From the NCBI GenBank assembly GCA_012521575.1, contig JAAYMD010000048.1, positions 1-40,061 on the forward strand: DNA of 40,061 nt, given 5' to 3'. The translations under genes and the position numbers were made by a program. The first letter of the stretch is position 1. Each line of letters starts with the position of its first letter. This DNA comes from Mollicutes bacterium (lineage in GTDB: Bacteria > Bacillota_I > Bacilli_A > RF39 > UBA660). Shown piece by piece: positions 8,242 through 18,301 of the stretch. The notes below the pieces were generated by a model. It ran no database searches. It was given only the letters and a program-made list of their open reading frames with translations, and was not told where the DNA came from.

Positions 8242-8957
8242 TTGTTGGTAATTTAAAATCAACGATGAATATAGAAGATGTAAGCAAATATTTACAGGTA
8301 ATAAATAAAGAAATTGCTAGCAAAGAAGTTATTATTTGTCCATCTAGTATTTATATTCCTTATTTTTTAAAGAAAAATTATCAAGTGGGTCTACAAAATA
8401 TTTTTTTAGATGAAGGGGGTCCATATACTGGTGAAATAACACCCACACAAGCTGTTAGTCTAGAAATAAGATATGCAATTGTAGGCCATAGTGAAAGAAG
8501 AATTCACTTAAATGAAACAGATGAAATAATTAATAAAAAAATAGTTGCAGCAATAAACAAAAATATGTATGTCATTTTATGTATTGGTGAAACTTTAGAA
8601 GAAAAAGAAATGCTTAGAACAGATATGGTAATTAGAAGACAGCTTGTTAATGCTTTAAATGGACTTTCAATAGATATGCTTTATAATGTTATTATTGCCT
8701 ATGAACCAGTTTGGGCGATTGGTACAAATAATATTCCAAGTATTAAAGAAATTGAAAAGACGGTTGAATATATAAAAAATGTTGTAAAGCAAATAAGTGG
8801 TTATGAAGATATTAAAGTCTTATACGGTGGAAGTGTTAATGAACATAATGTTAAAGAATTAAATAAAATAAATAATATTTCAGGATTTTTGGTTGGTGGT
8901 GCATCTACCAAAGCAGATAGTTTTTTAAAAATAATTGATGAAGTCATTCAAAAGTAA
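8223..8957 (+). CDS. tpiA: triosephosphate isomerase
   Basis: TpiA interconverts dihydroxyacetone phosphate and glyceraldehyde 3-phosphate. Catalytic residues are recognisable: Asn10 and Lys12 in VGNLKSTMN, His89 in VGHSERR, Glu161 in AYEPVWAIGT, and the phosphate-binding YGGSV and GFLVGGAS loops. The usual GNWKMN is changed to GNLKSTMN, a mild divergence. It starts with TTG behind AAGGTGGTGAGTGATAG and overlaps the glycosyltransferase by 19 bases. The length of 244 aa is slightly short but complete. A terminator uses its stop codon. Confidence 0.95.
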   Translation: MENKKIVVGNLKSTMNIEDVSKYLQVINKEIASKEVIICPSSIYIPYFLKKNYQVGLQNIFLDEGGPYTGEITPTQAVSLEIRYAIVGHSERRIHLNETDEIINKKIVAAINKNMYVILCIGETLEEKEMLRTDMVIRRQLVNALNGLSIDMLYNVIIAYEPVWAIGTNNIPSIKEIEKTVEYIKNVVKQISGYEDIKVLYGGSVNEHNVKELNKINNISGFLVGGASTKADSFLKIIDEVIQK

Positions 8958-8967
8958 TGACTTTTTT
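8941..8967 (+). terminator. terminator of the pgk-tpiA unit overlapping the tpiA stop
   Basis: AAGTCATT (8941-8948) pairs with AATGACTT (8956-8963), followed by a T run. The 5' arm is coding sequence and the TAA is in the hairpin. Confidence 0.85.
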
Positions 8968-9189
8968 TGCTTTTTATGATTTTTTTTAAATATTTAATAC
9001 CTAGTTAAAAACACAAAATTTATATTTTTTTAATTTTAGGTAAAATAAATTTTAAAATGCAAAGATTTTTTTAAAATGATTTATAGAATAAATTATAGAT
9101 TTCAATAAATTCATTATTATAATTGTCATATTAGATAATAAGTATAAATTAGAAATATATGATTATATTAAAATTAGGGATTGAAATGT

Positions 9190-10062
9190 ATGAAAAATGC
9201 ATATTTTTATAATAACATAATGCAAAATATTTTGATTATCACGGTGAAATACATTAAAAATATAAAAAGTAGAGCGCTTTATTATTATGATAGTAATAGT
9301 AGTGCTAGCAATAATTATGGCAATAACTGTACCATTAGTATTAAATACAATAGAAGAAGCGAAAAAAGGAGCTTTTAAAAGTTCAGTATATGCAATGGTA
9401 AAAGCCGTAGAATTAGAATATATAAAGCAAGTATTACAAGGTGTAAAAACAAATGAGATAATTTACACCTATGAAAATGGAGAAGAAACATCTAGTATAG
9501 GTAAGCAGTTAGGAATAAAAGGAACAAAACCAAAAAACGGAGAAATAAGAATAAACAATGAAGGAGAAGTTGCATTAGCAATCCATGATGGGACGTATTG
9601 TGCTTTACATTCATATAATGTATATCCCATTTTGCAAGTACAACCCATAATATTTATGGAATATATGATATGAGTGACGGAGCTTGGGAAAGAGTAGCAG
9701 CATATATAGATAATGGAAATAGTTATTTATCAAATGGCCAAAGCATAATAAATGCCAATTCAAAATATAAGGATGTATATATAATGGGAACAAGTGATAC
9801 TCAAGCAGATAATTATTTAACAAATGCCAATAAATATGGAGAGGCTATATACGAAACAAGTAATGGAAATGATAGTTCTAATTCGTGGTATAATGATTAT
9901 TCACGCATGCCGTATTCTGGATATTCATGGTTTCCGCGTGGCGGCCGTTATGACAGTGATGTGAGCGGTGGTGTGTTTAGCTTCAGCCTAAACGATGGTG
10001 ATGTATTCTCATATTACAGTTTTCGCCCGGTAGTTATTGCTACTACAATTTCTGCACCATAG
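9190..10062 (+). pseudogene. broken prepilin-like gene with FGE/C-type-lectin-like C-terminal domain
   Basis: Three segments in two frames together describe one protein. From ATG 9190 (AGGGATTG upstream) frame 1 reaches KSRAL, where a prepilin would read K-x-A-F-T-L. The hydrophobic helix MIVIVVLAIIMAITVPLVLN continues in frame 2 from about 9287, with the Glu+5 region missing. Frame 2 runs through the pilin body to VYPI near 9631. Frame 1 then resumes with FASTTHNIYGIYDMSDGAW, continuing to the stop at 10062. The C-terminal RGGRYDSDVSGGVFSF and SFRPVV resemble sulfatase-modifying/C-type-lectin folds used by secreted adhesins. So there are two lesions, near 9276-9300 and in the ATTTTG at 9629-9634. 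Decay and assembly error are both possible. No pilus machinery is nearby. Confidence 0.72.
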
Positions 10063-10281
10063 CTAAAGCATAAAAGGTTTTTTCTTGTTTTTTTGACAAA
10101 AGCCCTGCCGTTTAGTAGGTGGTGTGTATTGAGTAGTGGTGAATAAGATCATGAAATTTGAAACTATGATGGTACATGCGATTGGCATAAAAAGGTCTAA
10201 ATGATGAAAATTTTGTAAATATATTTTTGAAACGAATAATATTTTTTGGAATATTAAGTAAGCTTCGTATATAATGATTAG

Positions 10282-10316
10282 GAGACTAAAATAAATTTTT
10301 TTAGTCTCATTTTTTT
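10282..10316 (+). terminator. rho-independent terminator upstream of spo0A
   Basis: GAGACTAAAA (10282-10291) pairs perfectly with TTTTAGTCTC (10299-10308) and is followed by seven T. No intact gene ends just before it; it probably ended the transcript of the broken prepilin gene. Confidence 0.8.
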
Positions 10317-10361
10317 GTAAAAAATTGATGAAAAAATTTTGTTTCTAAAAGATATTTTAAA

Positions 10362-10368
10362 TCCGACA
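10362..10368. promoter_or_regulatory. candidate 0A box upstream of spo0A
   Basis: TCCGACA differs at one position from the Spo0A-binding heptamer TTCGACA. It lies 21 bases upstream of the -35 of spo0A, consistent with autoregulation. A heptamer with one mismatch occurs easily by chance, so this is only a candidate. Confidence 0.3.
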
Positions 10369-10388
10369 AAAAAAGATAAATTATTCTC

Positions 10389-10418
10389 TAGTCAAAAAAT
10401 GTAAAGGTGTGTTATAAT
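10389..10418 (+). promoter_or_regulatory. promoter of spo0A
   Basis: -35-like TAGTCA (10389-10394), 18-base spacer, -10 TATAAT (10413-10418) with an extended TGT before it. The ATG is at 10457. The extended -10 is the strongest part. Confidence 0.55.
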
Positions 10419-10456
10419 TAAGATACGTGAGTGCAGTACTTTGAAGGGAGAATGAT

Positions 10457-11221
10457 ATGGAAAAAATACGTGTTTTAATGATTGACGATAATGTCAATCT
10501 AGTTGGAATGATTAAGGAGTACTTTGGCAGTCACGATTTTATTAGTATCGATTTTGAGGCCTATGATGGGGCAGAAGGAATCGATCTGATTGAAAAAAAA
10601 CAGGAGCAGTATGATGTAATCATTTTAGATTTGATCATGCCTAATAAGGATGGAATGTATGTTTTAGAAGAAATGAAAAAAAGGGGGATCGATAAGAAAG
10701 TTATTGTTGCCACTAGTTATAATGCAAATGAGATTATTAGGGAAGTATCTGAATATGGTGTTAGTTACTTTATCTTAAAACCATTTGATTTAGCTGATTT
10801 GGAAAAACGAATTATCGAATGTCAAAATAAAGAAAAAACCAGAAAAGCAATTGACTTTCACCATAACAATTTACAAATATCGATTAGCAGAATTTTGCAC
10901 GAATTAGGTATACCTTCCCATATAAAAGGATATCAATACATCAGAGAGGCAATTACAATTATATATGATAATCCTGAGATAATTGGTGGCATAACTAAAG
11001 AACTCTATCCTGAATTAGCAGAAAGGTTCGACACTATTGTTTCAAGAGTCGAACGTGCTATTAGGCATGCCATAGAAGTAAGCTGGAATAGGGGCAATTG
11101 GGAGATGATGGAAGAAATTTTTGGGCATAGTGTTGATATTGATAAAGCTAAGCCCACTAATTCTGAGTTTATCGTTACCATTGCCGATAAGTTAAGATTA
11201 GAGTATCACAAAGTAGGGTGA
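10457..11221 (+). CDS. spo0A: sporulation master response regulator Spo0A
   Basis: Spo0A is the phosphorelay output regulator that starts sporulation. The receiver domain (1-120) has the acidic pocket Asp10/Asp11, phosphoacceptor Asp58 in [12 protein letters not shown], the Thr in VATSY and the Lys in ILKPFD. After a linker, the C-terminal DNA-binding domain (about 138-254) is typical of Spo0[18 protein letters not shown] and the recognition helix [15 protein letters not shown]. The length of 254 aa fits. The ATG follows GAAGGGAG. It stands alone between terminators at 10282 and 11231. Together with SASPs and spmAB it indicates a real sporulation programme. Confidence 0.96.
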   Translation: MEKIRVLMIDDNVNLVGMIKEYFGSHDFISIDFEAYDGAEGIDLIEKKQEQYDVIILDLIMPNKDGMYVLEEMKKRGIDKKVIVATSYNANEIIREVSEYGVSYFILKPFDLADLEKRIIECQNKEKTRKAIDFHHNNLQISISRILHELGIPSHIKGYQYIREAITIIYDNPEIIGGITKELYPELAERFDTIVSRVERAIRHAIEVSWNRGNWEMMEEIFGHSVDIDKAKPTNSEFIVTIADKLRLEYHKVG

Positions 11222-11230
11222 TTAACTTTA

Positions 11231-11255
11231 GGCATGAATAAATCATGCTTTTTTT
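11231..11255 (+). terminator. rho-independent terminator after spo0A
   Basis: GCATGA (11232-11237) pairs with TCATGC (11243-11248), followed by seven T. It starts 10 bases after the spo0A stop. Confidence 0.8.
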
Positions 11256-11259
11256 CAAT

Positions 11260-11287
11260 TTGACACATTTTTTTAAAGAAGTATAAT
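11260..11287 (+). promoter_or_regulatory. consensus promoter of the diacylglycerol kinase-like gene
   Basis: Perfect -35 TTGACA (11260-11265) and -10 TATAAT (11282-11287) with a 16-base spacer. The transcript should start near 11294, only about 10 bases before the GTG start, giving a very short leader that begins at the ribosome binding site. Confidence 0.85.
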
Positions 11288-11304
11288 AGATTTGGGTGAT
11301 TTTT

Positions 11305-12189
11305 GTGAAACGAATTTTTATTGTTAATCCTATTTCAGGTAATGGCAAAGCATTGAAAATTGCTAAGGTAATTAAAGAAATATGTAATAGTGAAAACCTT
11401 GAACATGAAATTATATATACTGCTGGGCCAAAGGATGCAACAGAGATTGCAAAAAAATTTCGAGGGGAACTGGGACAATATATTGTTTATAGTGTAGGAG
11501 GCGATGGAGTTTTAAATGAAGTTGTAAATGGGATTATTAATAGTGGTACAATTTTAGGGGTTATTCCTGCCGGAACGGGAAATGATTTTTCACGAATGAT
11601 TAGGCCAACTAGCGAAACTTTATTTCGTAAAATAGATGTAGGCAGAGTTAATAACCGTTATTTCATTAATATTGCGTCACTTGGACTTGATGCTAAAATT
11701 GCTGAGTGTGCAAATAATTTAAAAGGAAAAAAGATACCTACAGAACTAGTTTATTATTTGAGTATAATTAATGAATTTATAAAATTAGATAGTGTCAAGT
11801 TAAAAGTTGATAAAAGAGAAAATTTTGATGATTATACTTTATTATCCGTTTGCAACGCTACTTATTATGGTGGAGGTTTAGCCCTTGCTCCCAAAGCTTC
11901 TTTAAATGATGGTCTTTTTGATGTTTATGAACTTCCAAAAGTAAATAGAATTAAACTTTTAAAGATGTTTAGTTTATTATTAAAAGGGCTACATGAAAAA
12001 TCAAAGCTAGTTAATTACTGGAAAACTGATTATTTTGAAGTTGAGTCACCACAAAAAATAATATGTAATATAGATGGTGAAATAATAATGGATAAAAAAT
12101 TTGTTTTCGAAAATATCAGGAAAAGTTTATATTTAATAAATAATGATCATCCTAAATTAAAGAGTTTAAATAAAAATTTCCAAAAATAA
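11305..12189 (+). CDS. diacylglycerol kinase/YegS-BmrU family lipid kinase
   Basis: This family phosphorylates diacylglycerol or related lipids, recycling diacylglycerol from lipoteichoic acid or glycolipid synthesis. Motifs are NPISGNGKA near the N-terminus, the nucleotide loop SVGGDGVLNEVVNG (about 63-76) and IPAGTGNDFSR (87-97). The length is 294 aa. I prefer GTG 11305, which follows GGGTGAT at good distance, over GTG 11296, which sits at the predicted transcript start with no ribosome site. The family includes both DgkB and kinases of other lipids, so substrate is inferred. The glycosyltransferase at 7000 uses the same lipid pool if correctly assigned. Confidence 0.88.
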   Translation: MKRIFIVNPISGNGKALKIAKVIKEICNSENLEHEIIYTAGPKDATEIAKKFRGELGQYIVYSVGGDGVLNEVVNGIINSGTILGVIPAGTGNDFSRMIRPTSETLFRKIDVGRVNNRYFINIASLGLDAKIAECANNLKGKKIPTELVYYLSIINEFIKLDSVKLKVDKRENFDDYTLLSVCNATYYGGGLALAPKASLNDGLFDVYELPKVNRIKLLKMFSLLLKGLHEKSKLVNYWKTDYFEVESPQKIICNIDGEIIMDKKFVFENIRKSLYLINNDHPKLKSLNKNFQK

Positions 12190-12235
12190 TAAAAAAGTAA
12201 TAAATGTATGTTACAATAATATTGGAGATGATGAT

Positions 12236-13741
12236 ATGAAGCCGATAGTTCTTTGTATTTTAGATGGTGTTGGAATTAGAAAAGAAAAAAAAGGTAATGC
12301 TTTTTTACTCGCAAACAAACCTAATTTTGATTACTTATGGAATAATTTTCCTCACACATTGATTGAAGCAAGTGGGGAAATGGTTGGTTTACCACCTGCT
12401 CAAATGGGAAATAGTGAAGTAGGGCATATGAATATAGGTGCTGGAAGGATTGTTTATCAACCACTTCCATATATTAATATGCAAATTAAAAACAAACAAT
12501 TTTTTAACAATGAAAAAATTTTAGACGTTATTAATCATGTTAAAAATAATGATACTAAATTACATATAATGGGTCTTGTTAGTGATGGTGGTATTCACTC
12601 ACACATTGATCATTTAATGGCTTTAATAGATATGGCTGCTTTAAATAATGTCAAAAATTTATATTTACATTTATTTTTAGATGGCCGTGATACACTACCC
12701 GCTGTTGCGCCAAAATATTTAGAGCAAGTTGAAAAAAAGCTTAAGGAAACAGGTATTGGTGTAATTGCCACGGTATCAGGTCGCTATTATGCGATGGATC
12801 GTGATAAAAGATGGGATCGAACTAAAAAGGCTTATGATGCACTTGTTTATGGTATTGGTGAAGAATATGAAAAGGTTGAAAAATTAATTGAGAGTAATTT
12901 AAATAGGGGTATTACTGATGAATTTGTTATACCTGCTGTTTTAGATAAAAATGGTGTGATTGAAGAAAATGATGGAATTATTGTGTTTAATTTTCGTCCT
13001 GACCGTTTAAGACAATTATTAAGAGTTTTTTCTGATTCTACTTTTAATGAGTTTGAATGTGAAAAATTTAATAATTTAAAAATTGTAACAATGATGCCAA
13101 CAGGTTATAAAATTGAAAGTGCTTTTAAACAGGAAGAATTGAATAATACTTTAGGGGAATATATTAGTGATTTAGGTTTAAAACAACTTCGAATTGCAGA
13201 AACAGAAAAGTATGCCCATGTTACTTACTTTTTTGATGGAGGGGTAGAAAAGAATTTAAAAGGGTGTAAGAAGTTGTTAATATCTTCACCTAAAGTGGCA
13301 ACTTACGATTTAAAACCAGAAATGAGTGCTTATGAAGTAACAGAAGCTTTACTAAAAGAATTGGATAAGGATTATGATTTAATTGTTTTAAACTATGCCA
13401 ACGGTGATATGGTTGGGCATACTGGTGTGCTTAAGGCAGCCATTAAAGCAGTTGAAGCAGTTGATGAGTGTTTAGGTAAAGTTTATGAAAAAGTTAAAGA
13501 AAAAGGAGGAACTTTAATAGTTACAGCTGATCATGGTAATTGTGAGTATATGATTGATGAAAATGATAATATTTTAACATCTCATACTACTAATAAAGTG
13601 CCATTTATTATAACTAATAAAAATTATGAATTAAAAAAAGAAGGTTGTTTAGCAGATATTGCACCAACTATTTTAGATATTTTAAATATTGACAAGCCTA
13701 AGGAAATGGACAGAGAAAGTCTATTAGTTAAAAAAGAGTGA
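12236..13741 (+). CDS. gpmI: 2,3-bisphosphoglycerate-independent phosphoglycerate mutase
   Basis: GpmI interconverts 3- and 2-phosphoglycerate through a phosphoserine intermediate. It is a manganese alkaline-phosphatase-fold enzyme. Asp10 in LDGVG and the catalytic Ser60 in MGNSEVGHMNIGAGR are visible; HSHIDHL and the C-terminal TADHGNCE metal ligands are present. The length of 501 aa is normal. The ATG follows TTGGAGATGATG. It is usually clustered with gapA-pgk-tpiA-eno; here it is separated by the broken prepilin gene, spo0A and the lipid kinase gene, and no enolase gene follows. Confidence 0.97.
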   Translation: MKPIVLCILDGVGIRKEKKGNAFLLANKPNFDYLWNNFPHTLIEASGEMVGLPPAQMGNSEVGHMNIGAGRIVYQPLPYINMQIKNKQFFNNEKILDVINHVKNNDTKLHIMGLVSDGGIHSHIDHLMALIDMAALNNVKNLYLHLFLDGRDTLPAVAPKYLEQVEKKLKETGIGVIATVSGRYYAMDRDKRWDRTKKAYDALVYGIGEEYEKVEKLIESNLNRGITDEFVIPAVLDKNGVIEENDGIIVFNFRPDRLRQLLRVFSDSTFNEFECEKFNNLKIVTMMPTGYKIESAFKQEELNNTLGEYISDLGLKQLRIAETEKYAHVTYFFDGGVEKNLKGCKKLLISSPKVATYDLKPEMSAYEVTEALLKELDKDYDLIVLNYANGDMVGHTGVLKAAIKAVEAVDECLGKVYEKVKEKGGTLIVTADHGNCEYMIDENDNILTSHTTNKVPFIITNKNYELKKEGCLADIAPTILDILNIDKPKEMDRESLLVKKE

Positions 13742-13760
13742 TTTGGAAAATCACTTTTTT
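13737..13760 (+). terminator. terminator overlapping the gpmI stop codon
   Basis: AGTGATTT (13737-13744) pairs with AAATCACT (13748-13755), followed by T. The arm includes the TGA stop. Confidence 0.8.
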
Positions 13761-13985
13761 TATAAAAAAACATTTTGTTTTTTTAATTTATAATATTATT
13801 TTTATTGCTAAATGTATAATGCTAATGCAAAAAATGCTAATAAAATTAAAATAAAATAGATAGCAAAGTTTGACAAGTAAAATAAAATATGTTATTGTTT
13901 GACATAAATGTTTTAAAAACATTAAAAAGTAGAGGTTGTACTTTAAGACAATAACAAAAGTAAAATCACATGAGATTTTAACTTC
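13761..13985. other. AT-rich intergenic region with nested inverted repeats
   Basis: No gene found. Two TTGACA hexamers (13870-13875 and 13899-13904) occur. GTTATTGT (13891-13898) is repeated inverted as ACAATAAC (13948-13955), enclosing a smaller inverted repeat AATGTTTT/AAAACATT (13907-13923). A third repeat AAAATC/GATTTT lies at 13963-13978. These could fold in a leader RNA of dusB, but I do not recognise a known riboswitch. Confidence 0.35.
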
Positions 13986-14014
13986 TTGTTTTATAGGATT
14001 ATTTATAATATAAT
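13986..14014 (+). promoter_or_regulatory. promoter of the dusB operon
   Basis: -35 TTGTTT (13986-13991), 17-base spacer, -10 TATAAT (14009-14014), 16 bases before the dusB ATG. Confidence 0.55.
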
Positions 14015-14030
14015 TATTAAAGGTGATACT

Positions 14031-15003
14031 ATGTGGAAAATAGGTAACGTGGAGATTAAAAATCAAGTTGTATTGGCACCAATGGCAGGGATTTCCAATA
14101 GTGCATATCGCCGCATCGCCAAGGAGATGGGCTGTGGATTAATGTATGCTGAAATGGTTAGTGATAAAGCAATTGTATATGAAAACAAAAAAACGCTTGA
14201 CATGTTATATATGACAGAAGAAGAAAGACCTATCGCTCAACAAATTTTTGGAAGTGATGTTGAATCATTTGTGAAAGCTGCTAAATTTATATATGAAACA
14301 ATGAAAGTAGATATTATTGATATTAACATGGGGTGTCCTGTTCCTAAAGTTGCCCTTCGTGCTAAAGCAGGAAGCGCTCTTCTTAAAGATCCACAAAAAA
14401 TATATGATATTGTGTCAAATGTTGTAAAAAGTGTGCCAATTCCCGTTACCGTTAAAATTAGAAGTGGATGGGATAGTAAAAGTATTAATGCTGTTGAAGT
14501 AGCTAAGATATGTGAAAAAGCAGGTGCTAGTGCAATAATCATTCACGGTCGAACACGTAGTCAAGGATATGGAGGAGTAGTTGATTTAGATATTATCAAA
14601 AAAGTTAAAGAAAGTGTTAATATTCCGGTTATTGGTAATGGTGATATAAAATCGTGTTATGACGCTAAAAAGATGCTTGATTATACAGGGTGTGATGCTG
14701 TTATGATTGGACGAGCAGCACTAGGCAATCCTTGGATTTTTAAAGAATGTGTTCTTTATTTAGAAAAAGGTGTGGAACCTAAACCAGTAAGCTTATCAGA
14801 AAAAATAGAAATGATAAAAAAGCATGTTAATTATTTACTGGAATTTAAGGCGGAAAAAGTAGTTATGCTGGAAATGCGCAGTCATGTTGCATGGTACCTA
14901 AAAGGGGTGCCAGGTAGCAGTGAAGTGAAAAAGAAGTTGAATGATTTAAAAACAGTATCGGAGTTATTTAAACTTTTAGATGAGTTTTTAGAGGGGAAGG
15001 TAA

Positions 15004-15023
<20 letters not shown>
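14031..15023 (+). CDS. dusB: tRNA-dihydrouridine synthase, DusB-like
   Basis: Dus enzymes use FMN and NADPH to reduce uridines in the tRNA D-loop and neighbouring positions. The TIM-barrel motif LAPMAGISNSAYR (residues 15-27), the catalytic Cys102 in DINMGCPVPKV, the FMN-binding IHGRTRSQGY and GNGDIKS, and MIGRAALGNPW are present. I take ATG 14031 (AGGTGATACT upstream), giving 330 aa; the upstream frame is not family-like. It overlaps the RDD gene by 20 bases and leads a five-gene run to nrnA. Confidence 0.93.
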
Positions 15024-17086
<2,063 letters not shown>

Positions 17087-17101
17087 AAAAGAGGGATATA
17101 C

Positions 17102-18280
17102 ATGAAGATTTTAGCTATCAACGCAGGAAGTTCATCTTTAAAATTTAAAATGTTTGAAATGCCTGAAGAAATAGTAATTGTATCAGGTTTATTTGAACGG
17201 ATTGGTATTGATGGAAGCGGTTATACAATAAAAATTAATGGTGAAAAAATAAAAAAAGAAGTAGAATTAAAAAATCATGAAGATGCAGTTAAATATTTAA
17301 TTGAAGAATTAATAGAAAATGAAATTATATCATCATTAGATGAAATTGAAGCAATTGGGCATCGTATAGTACACGGTGGTGATAAATATGCTGATTCAGT
17401 GATTATAACTGATGAAGTTTTAAATGATATTGAATCTTTTTCATCACTGGCACCCCTTCACAATCCAGCCAATGTTTTGGGAATTAAAGCTTTTCAAAAA
17501 CTTGTTCCAAAGGCAACGGTAGTAGGAGTTTTTGACACAGCATTTCATCAAACTTTAGAAGAAAAAGATTTTTTATATGGAGTACCATACGAATGGTATA
17601 CCAAGTATAAGGTAAGAAAATATGGTTTTCATGGAATTAGTCATAAGTATTTAGCTAATTACATGGAAAAAAAATTAGGTAAAAAAGAATTTAAACTTAT
17701 CACTTGCCATTTAGGAAATGGTGGAAGTATAAGTGCTATTAAAAATGGTAAGTGTATTGATACATCAATGGGGTTTACTCCTAATGCAGGTATTTTAATG
17801 GGTACTCGTGCCGGTGATATTGACGCATCAATCATTCCTTATATTATGGAACAAACAGGTATGAGTTTAGATGAAGTAATGAACAGTTTAAATAAAGAAA
17901 GTGGTTTTTTAGGAGTTAGCGGTGTTAGTAGTGATTCAAGGGATATTGAAGAAGGGATACTTGAAAATAATCAGAGGTGTATTTTAACTCATCAAATGTT
18001 TGTTAAAAGTGTTGTTAGCTATATTGCTAGTTATTATGTATTGCTTGGTGGCGTAGATGCTATTTGTTTTTCTGCAGGAATTGGAGAAAATTCTAGTAAG
18101 GTAAGAAAAGATATCATTGAAGCATTAAGTGTTTTAGGAATTAAATTAGATGAAGAAGCTAATAATGTAAGAGGAAAAGAAGCGTTAATAACGACTAGTG
18201 ATTCTAAAATTTCTTGTTATGTTATACCAACTAATGAAGAATTAATGATTGCCAAAGACGTTTATAATCTTGTAAAATAA
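17102..18280 (+). CDS. ackA: acetate kinase
   Basis: AckA makes ATP and acetate from acetyl phosphate, the last step of acetate fermentation. Family signatures are NAGSSSLKFKMFEM near the N-terminus, GHRIVHGG, the catalytic Asp in VFDTAFHQT, HLGNGGSISAI and MGTRAGDID. The length of 392 aa is normal. The ATG follows AAGAGGGATATAC, 15 bases after lysS. No phosphotransacetylase gene is in the window. It implies substrate-level ATP formation in a fermenter. Confidence 0.97.
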   Translation: MKILAINAGSSSLKFKMFEMPEEIVIVSGLFERIGIDGSGYTIKINGEKIKKEVELKNHEDAVKYLIEELIENEIISSLDEIEAIGHRIVHGGDKYADSVIITDEVLNDIESFSSLAPLHNPANVLGIKAFQKLVPKATVVGVFDTAFHQTLEEKDFLYGVPYEWYTKYKVRKYGFHGISHKYLANYMEKKLGKKEFKLITCHLGNGGSISAIKNGKCIDTSMGFTPNAGILMGTRAGDIDASIIPYIMEQTGMSLDEVMNSLNKESGFLGVSGVSSDSRDIEEGILENNQRCILTHQMFVKSVVSYIASYYVLLGGVDAICFSAGIGENSSKVRKDIIEALSVLGIKLDEEANNVRGKEALITTSDSKISCYVIPTNEELMIAKDVYNLVK

Positions 18281-18301
18281 AAATAGGAAGTGTGGGGTAA
18301 A

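Larger units (their letters stand above)
10063..10456 (+). other. long intergenic region between the broken prepilin gene and spo0A
   Basis: No gene was found in these 394 bases. The first 150 are more G+C-rich than usual and share GGTGGTGTGT and an ATGATGG-type stretch with the preceding pseudogene, so they may be remains of a related cassette. A terminator lies at 10282-10316. A near-consensus 0A box and the spo0A promoter occupy the end. Confidence 0.5.

Noticed and set aside
9181-9378. A separate 65-residue gene over the start of the broken prepilin.
   Set aside because: Composition (Asn/Ser/Tyr run) is an out-of-frame reading of the conserved prepilin helix; it is part of the pseudogene, not its own gene.
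10151-10204. 17-codon reading frame starting ATG 10151.
   Set aside because: Too short, only a distant GGTG upstream, no recognisable features; more likely part of the degraded stretch.
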